DNA of 64,000 nucleotides from UBA1351 sp964627665 (GTDB taxonomy: Bacteria > Bacillota > Clostridia > Lachnospirales > Vallitaleaceae), in contig CAZVKG010000002.1 of the NCBI GenBank assembly GCA_964627665.1, forward strand, positions 1-64,000. Reading direction: 5' to 3'. The first letter of the stretch is position 1. Each line of letters begins with the position of its first letter. Shown here piece by piece: positions 1 through 7,500 of the stretch. A model generated the notes under the pieces. It did no database searches, was not told the origin of the DNA, and saw nothing but the letters and a program-made list of their open reading frames with translations. A program made the position numbers and the translations under genes.

Positions 1-722
1 CGGACATGGCTATAATTGATGCGGAATTGATGATGAATATGCCTAAAGGCTTAACAGCTGCATCAGGTATCGATGCCTTAACACATGCGTTAGAAGCTTA
101 TGTTTCTGTATTAGCTTCAGAATATACAAATGGTCAAGCATTAGAAGCGATTCGCTTAATCTTTAAGTATTTGCCGGATGCATATAATGAAGGTACAACG
201 AATATCAAAGCCCGTGAAAAAATGGCCCATGCATCAACAATGGCCGGTATGGCCTTTGCCAATGCTTTTTTAGGTATATGTCATTCAATGGCACACAAGT
301 TAGGGTCAACACATCATATAGCCCATGGGGTAGCGAATGGTTTGCTAATTAATGAAGTCATACGTTTTAATGCAGTGGACAATCCAAGAAAGCAAGCAGC
401 CTTCCCGCAATATAAATATCCAAATGCAAAATGGAGATATGCGCGTATTGCTGACTACTTGCAGCTAGGTGGTAAAACAGAAGAAGAAAAAGTTGAAAAT
501 TTAATCAAAGCCATTGATGCATTAAAAGAAAAAGTAGGCATTCCAAAAACAATCAAAGAAACCGGAGTTTCTCCAAAGAAATTCTATGCTACATTAGATG
601 AAATGAGTGAAAATGCCTTTGATGATCAATGTACAGGAGCCAATCCAAGATATCCCTTAATCAGTGAAATCAAAGATATGTATATTCGAGTTTTTGAAGG
701 AAATGAAGAAGAAAGTAAATAG
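1..722 (+). CDS. adhE: AdhE bifunctional aldehyde/alcohol dehydrogenase, C-terminal part (5' end outside window)
   Basis: The open frame runs in from the left edge, so the ATG at 6 is internal and not a start. What remains is the end of an iron-dependent alcohol dehydrogenase domain. It has the metal/substrate motif GIDALTHALEAYVS near the beginning and the His-rich segment HSMAHKLGSTHHIAHG, whose histidines include the usual Fe ligands. The stretch on crop-like residues (PQYKYPNAKWRYARIADYL) is characteristic of the AdhE fusion rather than of stand-alone Fe-ADHs. AdhE reduces acetyl-CoA to acetaldehyde and then to ethanol using NADH, and forms cytosolic spirosomes. The aldehyde dehydrogenase half would lie to the left of the window. 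A strong intrinsic terminator follows directly. Confidence 0.85.
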   Translation, partial: DMAIIDAELMMNMPKGLTAASGIDALTHALEAYVSVLASEYTNGQALEAIRLIFKYLPDAYNEGTTNIKAREKMAHASTMAGMAFANAFLGICHSMAHKLGSTHHIAHGVANGLLINEVIRFNAVDNPRKQAAFPQYKYPNAKWRYARIADYLQLGGKTEEEKVENLIKAIDALKEKVGIPKTIKETGVSPKKFYATLDEMSENAFDDQCTGANPRYPLISEIKDMYIRVFEGNEEESK

Positions 723-732
723 ACGCAAAGAA

Positions 733-780
733 AAAAAGCAGTTAATACCTCGAATTTGAGGTTTTAGCTGCTTTTTTTTT
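733..780 (+). terminator. Intrinsic terminator of adhE
   Basis: The arms AAAGCAG...ACCTC and GAGGT...CTGCTTT form a hairpin around the short loop GAATTT and are followed by nine or more T residues. It starts about 10 nt after the adhE stop. Confidence 0.85.
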
Positions 781-975
781 GTCATGTTTATTTGAAAAAT
801 GATGATTTTTATGAAATTTTAATAAGTTAAATGTGCATATCTGAAATTGAAAATGAGAAAGAATATCAACATATGTTCAATATATATAAAAAAATGGTGA
901 GAAAAATAGTGAAAAAAGTAAAAATACCATAAAAATTGATAGAAACAGATAAATCCATCAACACTATTACTATAT
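781..975. other. AT-rich intergenic stretch, nothing recognised
   Basis: This is the only gap longer than 300 nt together with the leader that follows (723-1137). Between the adhE terminator and the promoter at 976 I see only AT-rich sequence. No convincing ORF with a ribosome-binding site and no hairpin were seen. Confidence 0.5.
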
Positions 976-1004
976 TTGACTTTAAGATTTTGGAGGCATA
1001 TAAT
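976..1004 (+). promoter_or_regulatory. Sigma-A type promoter of the mpsC-like/antiporter operon
   Basis: TTGACT at 976-981 and a perfect TATAAT at 999-1004 are separated by 17 nt. The predicted start near 1011 leaves a leader of about 125 nt before the first gene. Confidence 0.65.
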
Positions 1005-1010
1005 AGTGAG

Positions 1011-1137
1011 TGGAAATCAAATCGTTGGTAAATAAAATTGAGTGCAAAAGCAAGCAAAGTTGTGGACCGAATATGATAGCTAGATTTAGTGTGTTCATAT
1101 TGGTCTTTTTTTGTGCACGAATATTATGGAGGCTGTT
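1011..1137 (+). promoter_or_regulatory. 5' leader with probable attenuator/riboswitch-type control
   Basis: The predicted transcript begins about 50 nt before a complete intrinsic terminator (1062-1112), which ends 15 nt before the ribosome-binding site of the mpsC-like gene. No gene lies between promoter and terminator, so the hairpin must interrupt the leader itself. The region before it (1011-1061) is purine-rich with the repeats GCAAAAGCAAGCAAAG. I could not assign it to a known riboswitch class. An ion- or nucleotide-sensing element would suit the downstream antiporter, but this is inference. Confidence 0.5.
1062..1112 (+). terminator. Terminator hairpin inside the leader
   Basis: GACC(G)AATATGA pairs with TCATATTGGTC, giving 11 bp with one bulged G. 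The loop is about 18 nt and a run of seven T follows. Its position between a strong promoter and the ribosome-binding site at 1128 indicates attenuation rather than ordinary gene-end termination. Confidence 0.7.
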
Positions 1138-1488
1138 ATGGAAAAAGGGCAAATGGAAGCACATATTAGTTCAAGTATGATTACATTTCAACGAAAACAA
1201 TTGGGTCGAGGCGCAGAATCCGCAAAAACGTATATTATTGATGATATGATTATCATTCGATTAAAAGGCGTATTAACCGCGGCAGAAAAAGAATTAGCAA
1301 GAGAAGAAAAAGGTAAAGCCTTGGTTAAGGAAATGCGATACCAATTGGAGGAAATCATTCGACCAAAATTGGAAGAAATGATTGAAGAAATCACCGGATG
1401 TAAAGTTATATCCATTCATAATGATATCAGTACAAAAACCGGAGAACGTATGGATGTCATCATTCTAGAAAAATCACTAATTTTTTAA
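1138..1488 (+). CDS. MpsC-family (DUF2294) protein
   Basis: A soluble protein of 116 residues. The start is ATG 1138 because GGAGG at 1128-1132 lies 5 nt before it. It matches the DUF2294/MpsC-like family: an N-terminal GRGAESAKTYIIDDMIIIRL segment, the hallmark LTAAEKELA turn, and a C-terminal acidic helix followed by a TGERMDVIILE strand. The family's biochemical role is not established; database names link it to a Na+-translocating membrane-potential system. Here it lies 27 nt upstream of a CPA2 antiporter and shares its promoter, which supports a link with monovalent cation or membrane-potential homeostasis. The family call is fairly secure; the function is inference. Confidence 0.7.
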   Translation: MEKGQMEAHISSSMITFQRKQLGRGAESAKTYIIDDMIIIRLKGVLTAAEKELAREEKGKALVKEMRYQLEEIIRPKLEEMIEEITGCKVISIHNDISTKTGERMDVIILEKSLIF

Positions 1489-1515
1489 AAAAACATTATT
1501 ATTTGGAGGCTGACC

Positions 1516-2715
1516 ATGTTATCGTATGACTTTTTTTTAGACTTAGCAATTATATTGTTAAGTACAAAACTTTTTGGACTTTTAACAAGAAGGGTTCAAA
1601 TGCCACAGGTTGTTGGAGCACTTTTGGCAGGGGTGATTTTGGGACCGACTTTTTTAAATATTTTGGAAGAAACAGAATTTATTAACAAAATGGCAGAACT
1701 TGGTGTTATTTTACTCATGTTCACAGCAGGCATGGAAACCGATGTAAAGGAACTTAAGCGTACGGGAAAAGCATCATTTATTATTGCGATTTTTGGTGTG
1801 GGCGTTCCCTTAATTGGTGGATTCTTAGCGGCTGCATTATTTGCTGGAGATTTTGCAGAGATGTCAAAACTTGACCTATTACAAAATATCTTTATTGGGG
1901 TCATCTTGACAGCGACATCGGTGAGTATAACAGTAGAGACACTTCGTGAGATGGGAAAATTAAAATCAAAATCAGGAACAGCAATTTTGGGTGCGGCAGT
2001 AATTGACGATATTCTTGGTATTATTATTTTGACCTTTGTTATTAGTTTTAGGGATAGCTCTGTCAGTATATTAAGTATTTTTATGCGTATTTCACTATTC
2101 TTCGTTTTTGCAGCAGTATGCGCGGTTGTTTTTTACAAAGGATTTAAGTACATGACCAGAAAATACGGGCGTAAACGCCGTATACCAATCTATAGCTTTA
2201 TTCTATGTTTAATATTAGCTTATGTCGCAGAAGAATACTTTGGAATTGCCGATATCACAGGTGCATATTTGGCCGGTGTAATCATCAGTAATTTAAAAAG
2301 TAATGAATACGTTGCAGAAAAAGTGGAAATCACTTCATACATGCTTTTTTCGCCAATTTTCTTTGCAAGTATAGGAATCAAAACGTCGATTCACTCCATG
2401 AGCTGGAATATTGTTTTTTTCTCCTTATTATTACTAGCCGTTGCAATATTAACAAAAGTTATTGGTTGCGGCATTGGTGCACGATTAACCGGATTCACCA
2501 AAAACGAATCCTTAAAAATAGGCATCGGTATGGTTTCACGTGGTGAAGTGGCTTTGATTGTTGCCAATAAAGGGGCAGCAGTGGGTCTGATACGTGATGA
2601 GTATTTTGCACCTGTCATTATTGTTGTTTTAGTAACAACACTAATTACACCGATTCTATTGAAAATTGTATATAAAGAAAAGCATGAAAAGATACATGGT
2701 GTCACGGCGCACTAA
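1516..2715 (+). CDS. CPA2-family cation:proton antiporter
   Basis: A 399-residue polytopic membrane protein with about 12-13 hydrophobic segments and a short hydrophilic C-terminus. It lacks the RCK/TrkA-N domain found in KefB/C, so it is of the transporter-only NapA/GerN type. The ion-binding pair Asp164-Asp165 in AVIDDILGII and the TATSVSIT crossover segment (about residues 132-139) are intact. A DD pair is typical of electrogenic Na+/H+ exchangers. The ATG at 1516 follows GGAGG with normal spacing. It probably exports Na+ or K+ in exchange for protons at the cytoplasmic membrane. It is co-transcribed with the MpsC-like gene and shares its attenuator leader. Confidence 0.85.
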   Translation: MLSYDFFLDLAIILLSTKLFGLLTRRVQMPQVVGALLAGVILGPTFLNILEETEFINKMAELGVILLMFTAGMETDVKELKRTGKASFIIAIFGVGVPLIGGFLAAALFAGDFAEMSKLDLLQNIFIGVILTATSVSITVETLREMGKLKSKSGTAILGAAVIDDILGIIILTFVISFRDSSVSILSIFMRISLFFVFAAVCAVVFYKGFKYMTRKYGRKRRIPIYSFILCLILAYVAEEYFGIADITGAYLAGVIISNLKSNEYVAEKVEITSYMLFSPIFFASIGIKTSIHSMSWNIVFFSLLLLAVAILTKVIGCGIGARLTGFTKNESLKIGIGMVSRGEVALIVANKGAAVGLIRDEYFAPVIIVVLVTTLITPILLKIVYKEKHEKIHGVTAH

Positions 2716-2743
2716 GCTTATCATTGAAACTCTATTGATGCAA

Positions 2744-2772
2744 TTGATTAAATTGTCATAATGTGGTATATT
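2744..2772 (+). promoter_or_regulatory. Promoter of acnA
   Basis: TTGATT (2744-2749), a 17-nt spacer, and TATATT (2767-2772) preceded by TGG form an extended -10 promoter about 36 nt before the acnA start. Confidence 0.55.
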
Positions 2773-2808
2773 TTACTATGACTAATCATGCTATAAGGAG
2801 GTAAGAAA

Positions 2809-5511
2809 ATGATCGATTTTAAGAAAAAAGACATAATGGATACATTTGAACGTAATGGGAAAACGTATCAATATGTTAACTTAAATAAGCTTCAAGAACT
2901 TACAGGTGTTAATTTGGAGCGTTTGCCAAAGACCATAAAAATTCTACTGGAAAATGCAATTCGAAATTATGACGGGAATCTCATTACGAGTGAACATATT
3001 AATCAATTATTGTATTGGGGAGAAACAGAAGAAGTCAAAGAAGTTGGCTTTATCCCATCACGAATTGTATTACAAGATTTTACAGGTGTCCCCGCAGTTG
3101 TAGACTTAGCAGCTATGCGTAATGCGGTCGCAAGAATGGGAAAAGACCCAAGTGTCATCAACCCATTAGTCCCTGTTGATCTAGTTATTGATCACTCAGT
3201 TATGGTAGATGCTTACGGTACGGGTGATTCATTAAGATTTAACGTTGAGAAAGAATTTGAACGTAATCATGAGCGCTATCGATTTTTAAAGTGGGCCCAG
3301 AATTCTTTTGAGAATTTTAGAGCAGTACCACCGTCAACCGGTATTATTCACCAAGTGAACTTGGAATATCTTGCAACCGTTGTGGCAGAGCGAGAGACGG
3401 AAGATGGAACAATGTTAATTCCGGACACATTGGTAGGAACAGATTCCCATACAACGATGATTAACGGCATCGGTGTATTAGGATGGGGGGTTGGTGGTAT
3501 TGAAGCTGAAGCAGGGATGCTTGGACAACCGCTTTATTTTGTGACGCCGGAAGTTGTAGGTGTACATATGAAAGGACAGCTTCAAGAAGGAGTTACGGCA
3601 ACAGATCTTGCCCTTCGAGTAACCGAGCTTCTCCGCCAAAACAATGTTGTCGGTAAATTCGTTGAATATTTCGGACCCGGTGTACAATCATTAACATTAC
3701 CGGACCGTGCAACAGTTTCAAATATGTCACCGGAATATGGTGCAACTATGGGATATTTTGCAGCAGACGAAGAAACCTTAGAATATATGGCAATGACCGG
3801 GCGAGAAGAAGAAAAGATTGATTTAGTACGGGAATATTTATCGCGACAGAATTTATTTGGAATTGATATAGAGACCAAAGTTGAATATAGTCAAGTCATT
3901 GAGCTCGACTTAACGACATTAACAGCAAGCTTGGCCGGACCTAAACGTCCACAAGACCGAGTGGCTTTAGATGATCTGAAAAAAGAGTTCAAAGAAGTGG
4001 CAACAAAACCAGTTGAAGATGGTGGATACGGGATTGATAAAGCTGATTTGGATAAAACAGTATTACTTGACGGATGGAAAGATCAAGATGGACAACCTTC
4101 AGAACTTCGAACCGGAGACGTCGTTATAGCTGCAATTACAAGCTGTACCAATACATCAAATCCATCAGTTATGATCGGAGCGGGAATCATTGCTAAGAAA
4201 GCTGTTGAAGCAGGCCTTACGGTACCAAATTATGTAAAAACAAGCTTAACACCGGGATCTTTAGTGGTAACGGACTACTTAAAAAAAGCCGATGTCTTAG
4301 GTAGTCTAGAAAAGCTAGGCTTTAATGTGGCCGGTTATGGATGTGCGACGTGTATCGGAAATAGTGGACCGCTTGATGCGCCGGTAAGAAATGCAATTAT
4401 TGATAATGATATGTTAGTTGGTTCGGTACTTAGTGGTAATCGTAACTTTGAAGGACGTATTCACCAACATGTAAAGGCCAATTATTTAGCATCACCTATG
4501 TTAGTTGTTGCCTATGCCCTTGCAGGCACATTAGACATCGACTTTAAAACAGAAGCTATCGGTAAAGACAAAGAAGGTAAAGAGGTTTTCCTTAAAGACT
4601 TATGGCCATCCAATAGTGAATTAAAAGAAGCAGTAAAACAATCGGTGTCACATGAGATGTTTATTGAAGAGTATAAAGGAATCTATGAAGCCAATAATCA
4701 ATGGAATATGATTGAAGCGCCAACGGGTATGCTTTATGAGTGGGAAGAAGATTCTACATATATTCGTGAACCGGATTTCTTTAAAGACCTTGAGAAAAAA
4801 GAGGTTATTGAAGATATAACGAATGCGAAAGTCCTCTTATCCTTAGGAGATTCAATTACAACAGACCATATTTCTCCGGCAGGTAGTATTAGTAAGAACT
4901 CACCAGCGGGAATCTACTTAGCAAGTATGGGGGTAGATCGTTTAGACTTTAATTCCTATGGATCACGACGTGGAAATCACGAAGTTATGATGCGAGGAAC
5001 ATTTGCAAATATACGAATTCGTAATCGATTAGCCGATGGTGTTGAAGGTGGATATACAACCATGGAGGAAAATGGTGAAGTTATGTCCGTCTTTGATGCA
5101 GCAATGCAATACCAATCAATAAACATTCCATTGATTGTATTAGCCGGTAAAGAATACGGAACCGGAAGTTCAAGAGATTGGGCGGCGAAAGGAACGAATC
5201 TATTAGGTATTAAGGCGGTCATTGCAGAAAGTTATGAGCGTATTCATCGAAGCAACTTGGTTGGAATGGGTGTTTTACCATTACAATTTTTACCGGGTGA
5301 ATCGAGTGAAGCACTTGGATTGACAGGGCGAGAGACCTATCGTATTGAAGGACTAGCAGGTTCTAAGCCAATGGATAAAGTCAAAGTTGTTGCTGAAAGT
5401 GCTGACGGTAAGGTTAAAGTATTCGAAGTACGTATTCGGCTTGACAGTGCTGTTGACATCGACTATTACTTGAATCAAGGAATTCTTCAAAAAGTACTTT
5501 TAGAAATATAA
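2809..5511 (+). CDS. acnA: Aconitate hydratase A
   Basis: A 900-residue monomeric aconitase of the AcnA/IRP1 type, full length for the family. It interconverts citrate and isocitrate in the cytosol with a [4Fe-4S] cluster. The three cluster cysteines are visible: Cys446 in SCTNTSNPSVM, and Cys512 and Cys515 in GCATCIGNSG. Other family motifs are GTDSHTTMINGIGVLGWGVG in the N-terminal domain, and LGDSITTDHISPAG and NSYGSRRGNHEVMMRGTFAN in the swivel domain. The start follows AAGGAGG. A chemoreceptor gene begins 16 nt after the stop and is probably in the same transcript. Citrate synthase is encoded 24 kb away, and no isocitrate dehydrogenase is in the window. The pair probably serves 2-oxoglutarate/glutamate synthesis. 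Confidence 0.95.
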   Translation: MIDFKKKDIMDTFERNGKTYQYVNLNKLQELTGVNLERLPKTIKILLENAIRNYDGNLITSEHINQLLYWGETEEVKEVGFIPSRIVLQDFTGVPAVVDLAAMRNAVARMGKDPSVINPLVPVDLVIDHSVMVDAYGTGDSLRFNVEKEFERNHERYRFLKWAQNSFENFRAVPPSTGIIHQVNLEYLATVVAERETEDGTMLIPDTLVGTDSHTTMINGIGVLGWGVGGIEAEAGMLGQPLYFVTPEVVGVHMKGQLQEGVTATDLALRVTELLRQNNVVGKFVEYFGPGVQSLTLPDRATVSNMSPEYGATMGYFAADEETLEYMAMTGREEEKIDLVREYLSRQNLFGIDIETKVEYSQVIELDLTTLTASLAGPKRPQDRVALDDLKKEFKEVATKPVEDGGYGIDKADLDKTVLLDGWKDQDGQPSELRTGDVVIAAITSCTNTSNPSVMIGAGIIAKKAVEAGLTVPNYVKTSLTPGSLVVTDYLKKADVLGSLEKLGFNVAGYGCATCIGNSGPLDAPVRNAIIDNDMLVGSVLSGNRNFEGRIHQHVKANYLASPMLVVAYALAGTLDIDFKTEAIGKDKEGKEVFLKDLWPSNSELKEAVKQSVSHEMFIEEYKGIYEANNQWNMIEAPTGMLYEWEEDSTYIREPDFFKDLEKKEVIEDITNAKVLLSLGDSITTDHISPAGSISKNSPAGIYLASMGVDRLDFNSYGSRRGNHEVMMRGTFANIRIRNRLADGVEGGYTTMEENGEVMSVFDAAMQYQSINIPLIVLAGKEYGTGSSRDWAAKGTNLLGIKAVIAESYERIHRSNLVGMGVLPLQFLPGESSEALGLTGRETYRIEGLAGSKPMDKVKVVAESADGKVKVFEVRIRLDSAVDIDYYLNQGILQKVLLEI

Positions 5512-5527
5512 TATAAACGGAGGACTT

Positions 5528-7270
5528 ATGCGCAATATCAAGTTAAGATACAAGTTGTTTTCTTTGGCAATAGTCATTATTATGGCCTTTGTTTTATTGA
5601 TTTTATTTTCAGTATTACCCACATTTAATGGGATTGTTGAGCAACGCACAGAACAAAAACTCGTTGAACTTGTTGAAATGCCACTCGGCATCATAAGTGA
5701 GTACCACAATATGGTAGACCAAGGCAGCATAACTGAAGAAGAAGCAAAAGAGATGTCTTTAGAAGCGATAAAAAAATTACGATATGATAATGGCGTTGGT
5801 TATTTTTGGGTCAATGATGATTCACTACCCATTCCATCGATGATTATGCATACAACATCTCCTGAATTGGACGGAACAGTTCTTGATGATCCAAGATATA
5901 ATGTAGCTAATGGAACTCAAGAAAACTTTTTTTCAGCCTTTGTTCGTTTGACGAATGAAGATGGCAAAGGTTTTGTGGAATACATGTGGCCAAAAGTATC
6001 GGAAAATGGCTTTACATCAGATCAGCCAAAGTTGTCTTACGTCGAAAAATATGAACCCTGGGGATGGATTGTTGGAACAGGTATTTATGTGGATGATTTG
6101 AAAATTATCGAAAATTCCATGCGAAACCAAGTGCTTATAAGTACCTTGCTTGTAGTTTTCATTTCAGTGATTCTTGTTATTGCAATTATTGTTCCTCTTG
6201 AAAAAACATTGAACATTATTTTAGGGCATACGAAAAAGTATCAAGAGTATGACTTTAGAGAAGAGATACAAATAGAACAAAAAGATGAGTTCGGATTAAT
6301 TGCTAAGGCTTTTAATCGTTTAAATCAAGGCATCCGTCAGATTGTTCTAAAAATCACAGCAAGTTCAAGTCTAATCAATCGTAGTTTTCAAGAGATTAGA
6401 AACAATTTATCCGTTTTAACAGAAATAACTCGAGAAACAGAAGACAGCACTAAAAATATATCAAATAGTATGAATGCAACACGACAAAATGCAGAAGAAG
6501 TTGCTCAAATCATCGGTGAAGCTAGGAATGCAATTGAAGTTATTGCTGAACGGGCGAGTAATGGTTCCGTCATGTCGAGTGATATAAGTCATCGAGCCAT
6601 TAAGATGAAAGAAGACGCGGTAGAATCCAAAAAAGATGCACAGGCAATGTATGCGAGTGCAAAGGAAAAGATGACATTAGCGATTGAAAGTGCTTCAGAA
6701 GTATCAAAAATCAATGAATTGCTTGAAGCTATTTTGGATATAACCGATCAAACCAATTTATTAGCTTTAAACGCATCCATTGAAGCGGCTAGAGCGGGTG
6801 AATCAGGTCGAGGTTTTTCAATTGTAGCTCAAGAAATCAAGAAGCTAGCAGAGTCCTCATCATTAATGGTGGAAGATATTCGAAATGTAACAATACGAAT
6901 TGAAGACGTGGTGAATTCTCTAGTGGATGACTCAAAAGATATTTTAACATTTATCGATTCAAAAGTATTCAAAGATTATGAAAAACTATCCGACTTGGGA
7001 CAACAGTACAATGAAGACTCAGATGCCTTTAATGAAATCATGTTAGATTTGAGTGCAACGTCAGAAGAATTGTTTGGCTCAATGGATACTATTCATACCG
7101 CTATGTCAAATGTTGCTGATTCAACACACGATGGCGCAAAAGGAATCGATAAAATCAGAGATAACATGGTAACCATATCAAAAGATGCCAAAAACTTCTT
7201 ACGCATTGCAGACGAAAACCTCGAATCCGCAAAAGCATTAGACGAAATGATGAAACAATTTAAAATCTAA
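5528..7270 (+). CDS. Methyl-accepting chemotaxis protein with single Cache (sCache_2) sensor
   Basis: A 580-residue membrane chemoreceptor. TM1 is at about residues 11-31 and an extracytoplasmic Cache domain at about 35-195, with family markers GYFWVND and WGWIVGTGIYVDD. TM2 is at about 200-222, followed by a HAMP-like segment and the cytoplasmic coiled-coil hairpin. The conserved tip that contacts CheA/CheW reads DQTNLLALNASIEAARAG (about residues 405-422). There is no C-terminal NWETF-like CheR tether. The start follows cGGAGGa 5 nt upstream of ATG. Its ligand is unknown; sCache_2 receptors often bind small carboxylates. It lies directly downstream of acnA, which makes an organic-acid signal tempting but unproven. 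Confidence 0.9.
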   Translation: MRNIKLRYKLFSLAIVIIMAFVLLILFSVLPTFNGIVEQRTEQKLVELVEMPLGIISEYHNMVDQGSITEEEAKEMSLEAIKKLRYDNGVGYFWVNDDSLPIPSMIMHTTSPELDGTVLDDPRYNVANGTQENFFSAFVRLTNEDGKGFVEYMWPKVSENGFTSDQPKLSYVEKYEPWGWIVGTGIYVDDLKIIENSMRNQVLISTLLVVFISVILVIAIIVPLEKTLNIILGHTKKYQEYDFREEIQIEQKDEFGLIAKAFNRLNQGIRQIVLKITASSSLINRSFQEIRNNLSVLTEITRETEDSTKNISNSMNATRQNAEEVAQIIGEARNAIEVIAERASNGSVMSSDISHRAIKMKEDAVESKKDAQAMYASAKEKMTLAIESASEVSKINELLEAILDITDQTNLLALNASIEAARAGESGRGFSIVAQEIKKLAESSSLMVEDIRNVTIRIEDVVNSLVDDSKDILTFIDSKVFKDYEKLSDLGQQYNEDSDAFNEIMLDLSATSEELFGSMDTIHTAMSNVADSTHDGAKGIDKIRDNMVTISKDAKNFLRIADENLESAKALDEMMKQFKI

Positions 7271-7324
7271 CAGGATATTATTTTGAACTACACTTTTTAT
7301 ATACCTATAGAGTTTGGTTTAGGA

Positions 7325-7472
7325 ATAAAATACAGGCGGCTTATGTATCATGGGAACCCAAGTCCTGACTTCAGATAGTCAGATGGTCCTGAATCAGTTA
7401 ACTGATTTAGGACCATCTTTCTAGGTGTTGTTAGGACTTGCACTCCCAAAACATAAACCGCCTGTGTTTTAT
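7325..7472. repeat. Large branched palindromic element, copy 1 (probable structured RNA and bidirectional terminator)
   Basis: It fills the gap between two convergent genes. The basal helix pairs 7325-7346 with 7451-7472: 22 positions with one G-T wobble and one mismatch, core ACAGGCGG/CCGCCTGT. Next, TGGGA (7351-7355) pairs with TCCCA (7444-7448). After a 3x3 internal loop, CAAGTCCTGA pairs with TTAGGACTTG. On the top a 17-bp hairpin (7382-7418; GATGGTCCT...AGGACCATC) has a TA loop, and a small GACT/AGTC hairpin lies on the left flank. This is far more elaborate than a terminator. A second element with the same plan lies at 61476-61680 in the opposite orientation. Confidence 0.75.
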
Positions 7473-7500
7473 GACTTATAAGAATGACTATAGGGATGAC

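Noticed and set aside
6..722. ATG at position 6 as a gene start
   Set aside because: The frame is open to the window edge and the protein is clearly the end of AdhE.
1005..1040. Leader peptide starting at a GTG after GGAGG near 991
   Set aside because: The GGAGG lies inside the promoter spacer and would be upstream of the transcript start; the frame has only nine codons.
1011..1100. Cyclic di-GMP-I riboswitch before the mpsC-like gene
   Set aside because: GCAAAG...GGACC...TGATAGCTAG looks superficially like part of the class I core, but the paired P2 hairpin, the GNRA tetraloop and the P3 hairpin are not present. I kept it only as an unassigned attenuator.
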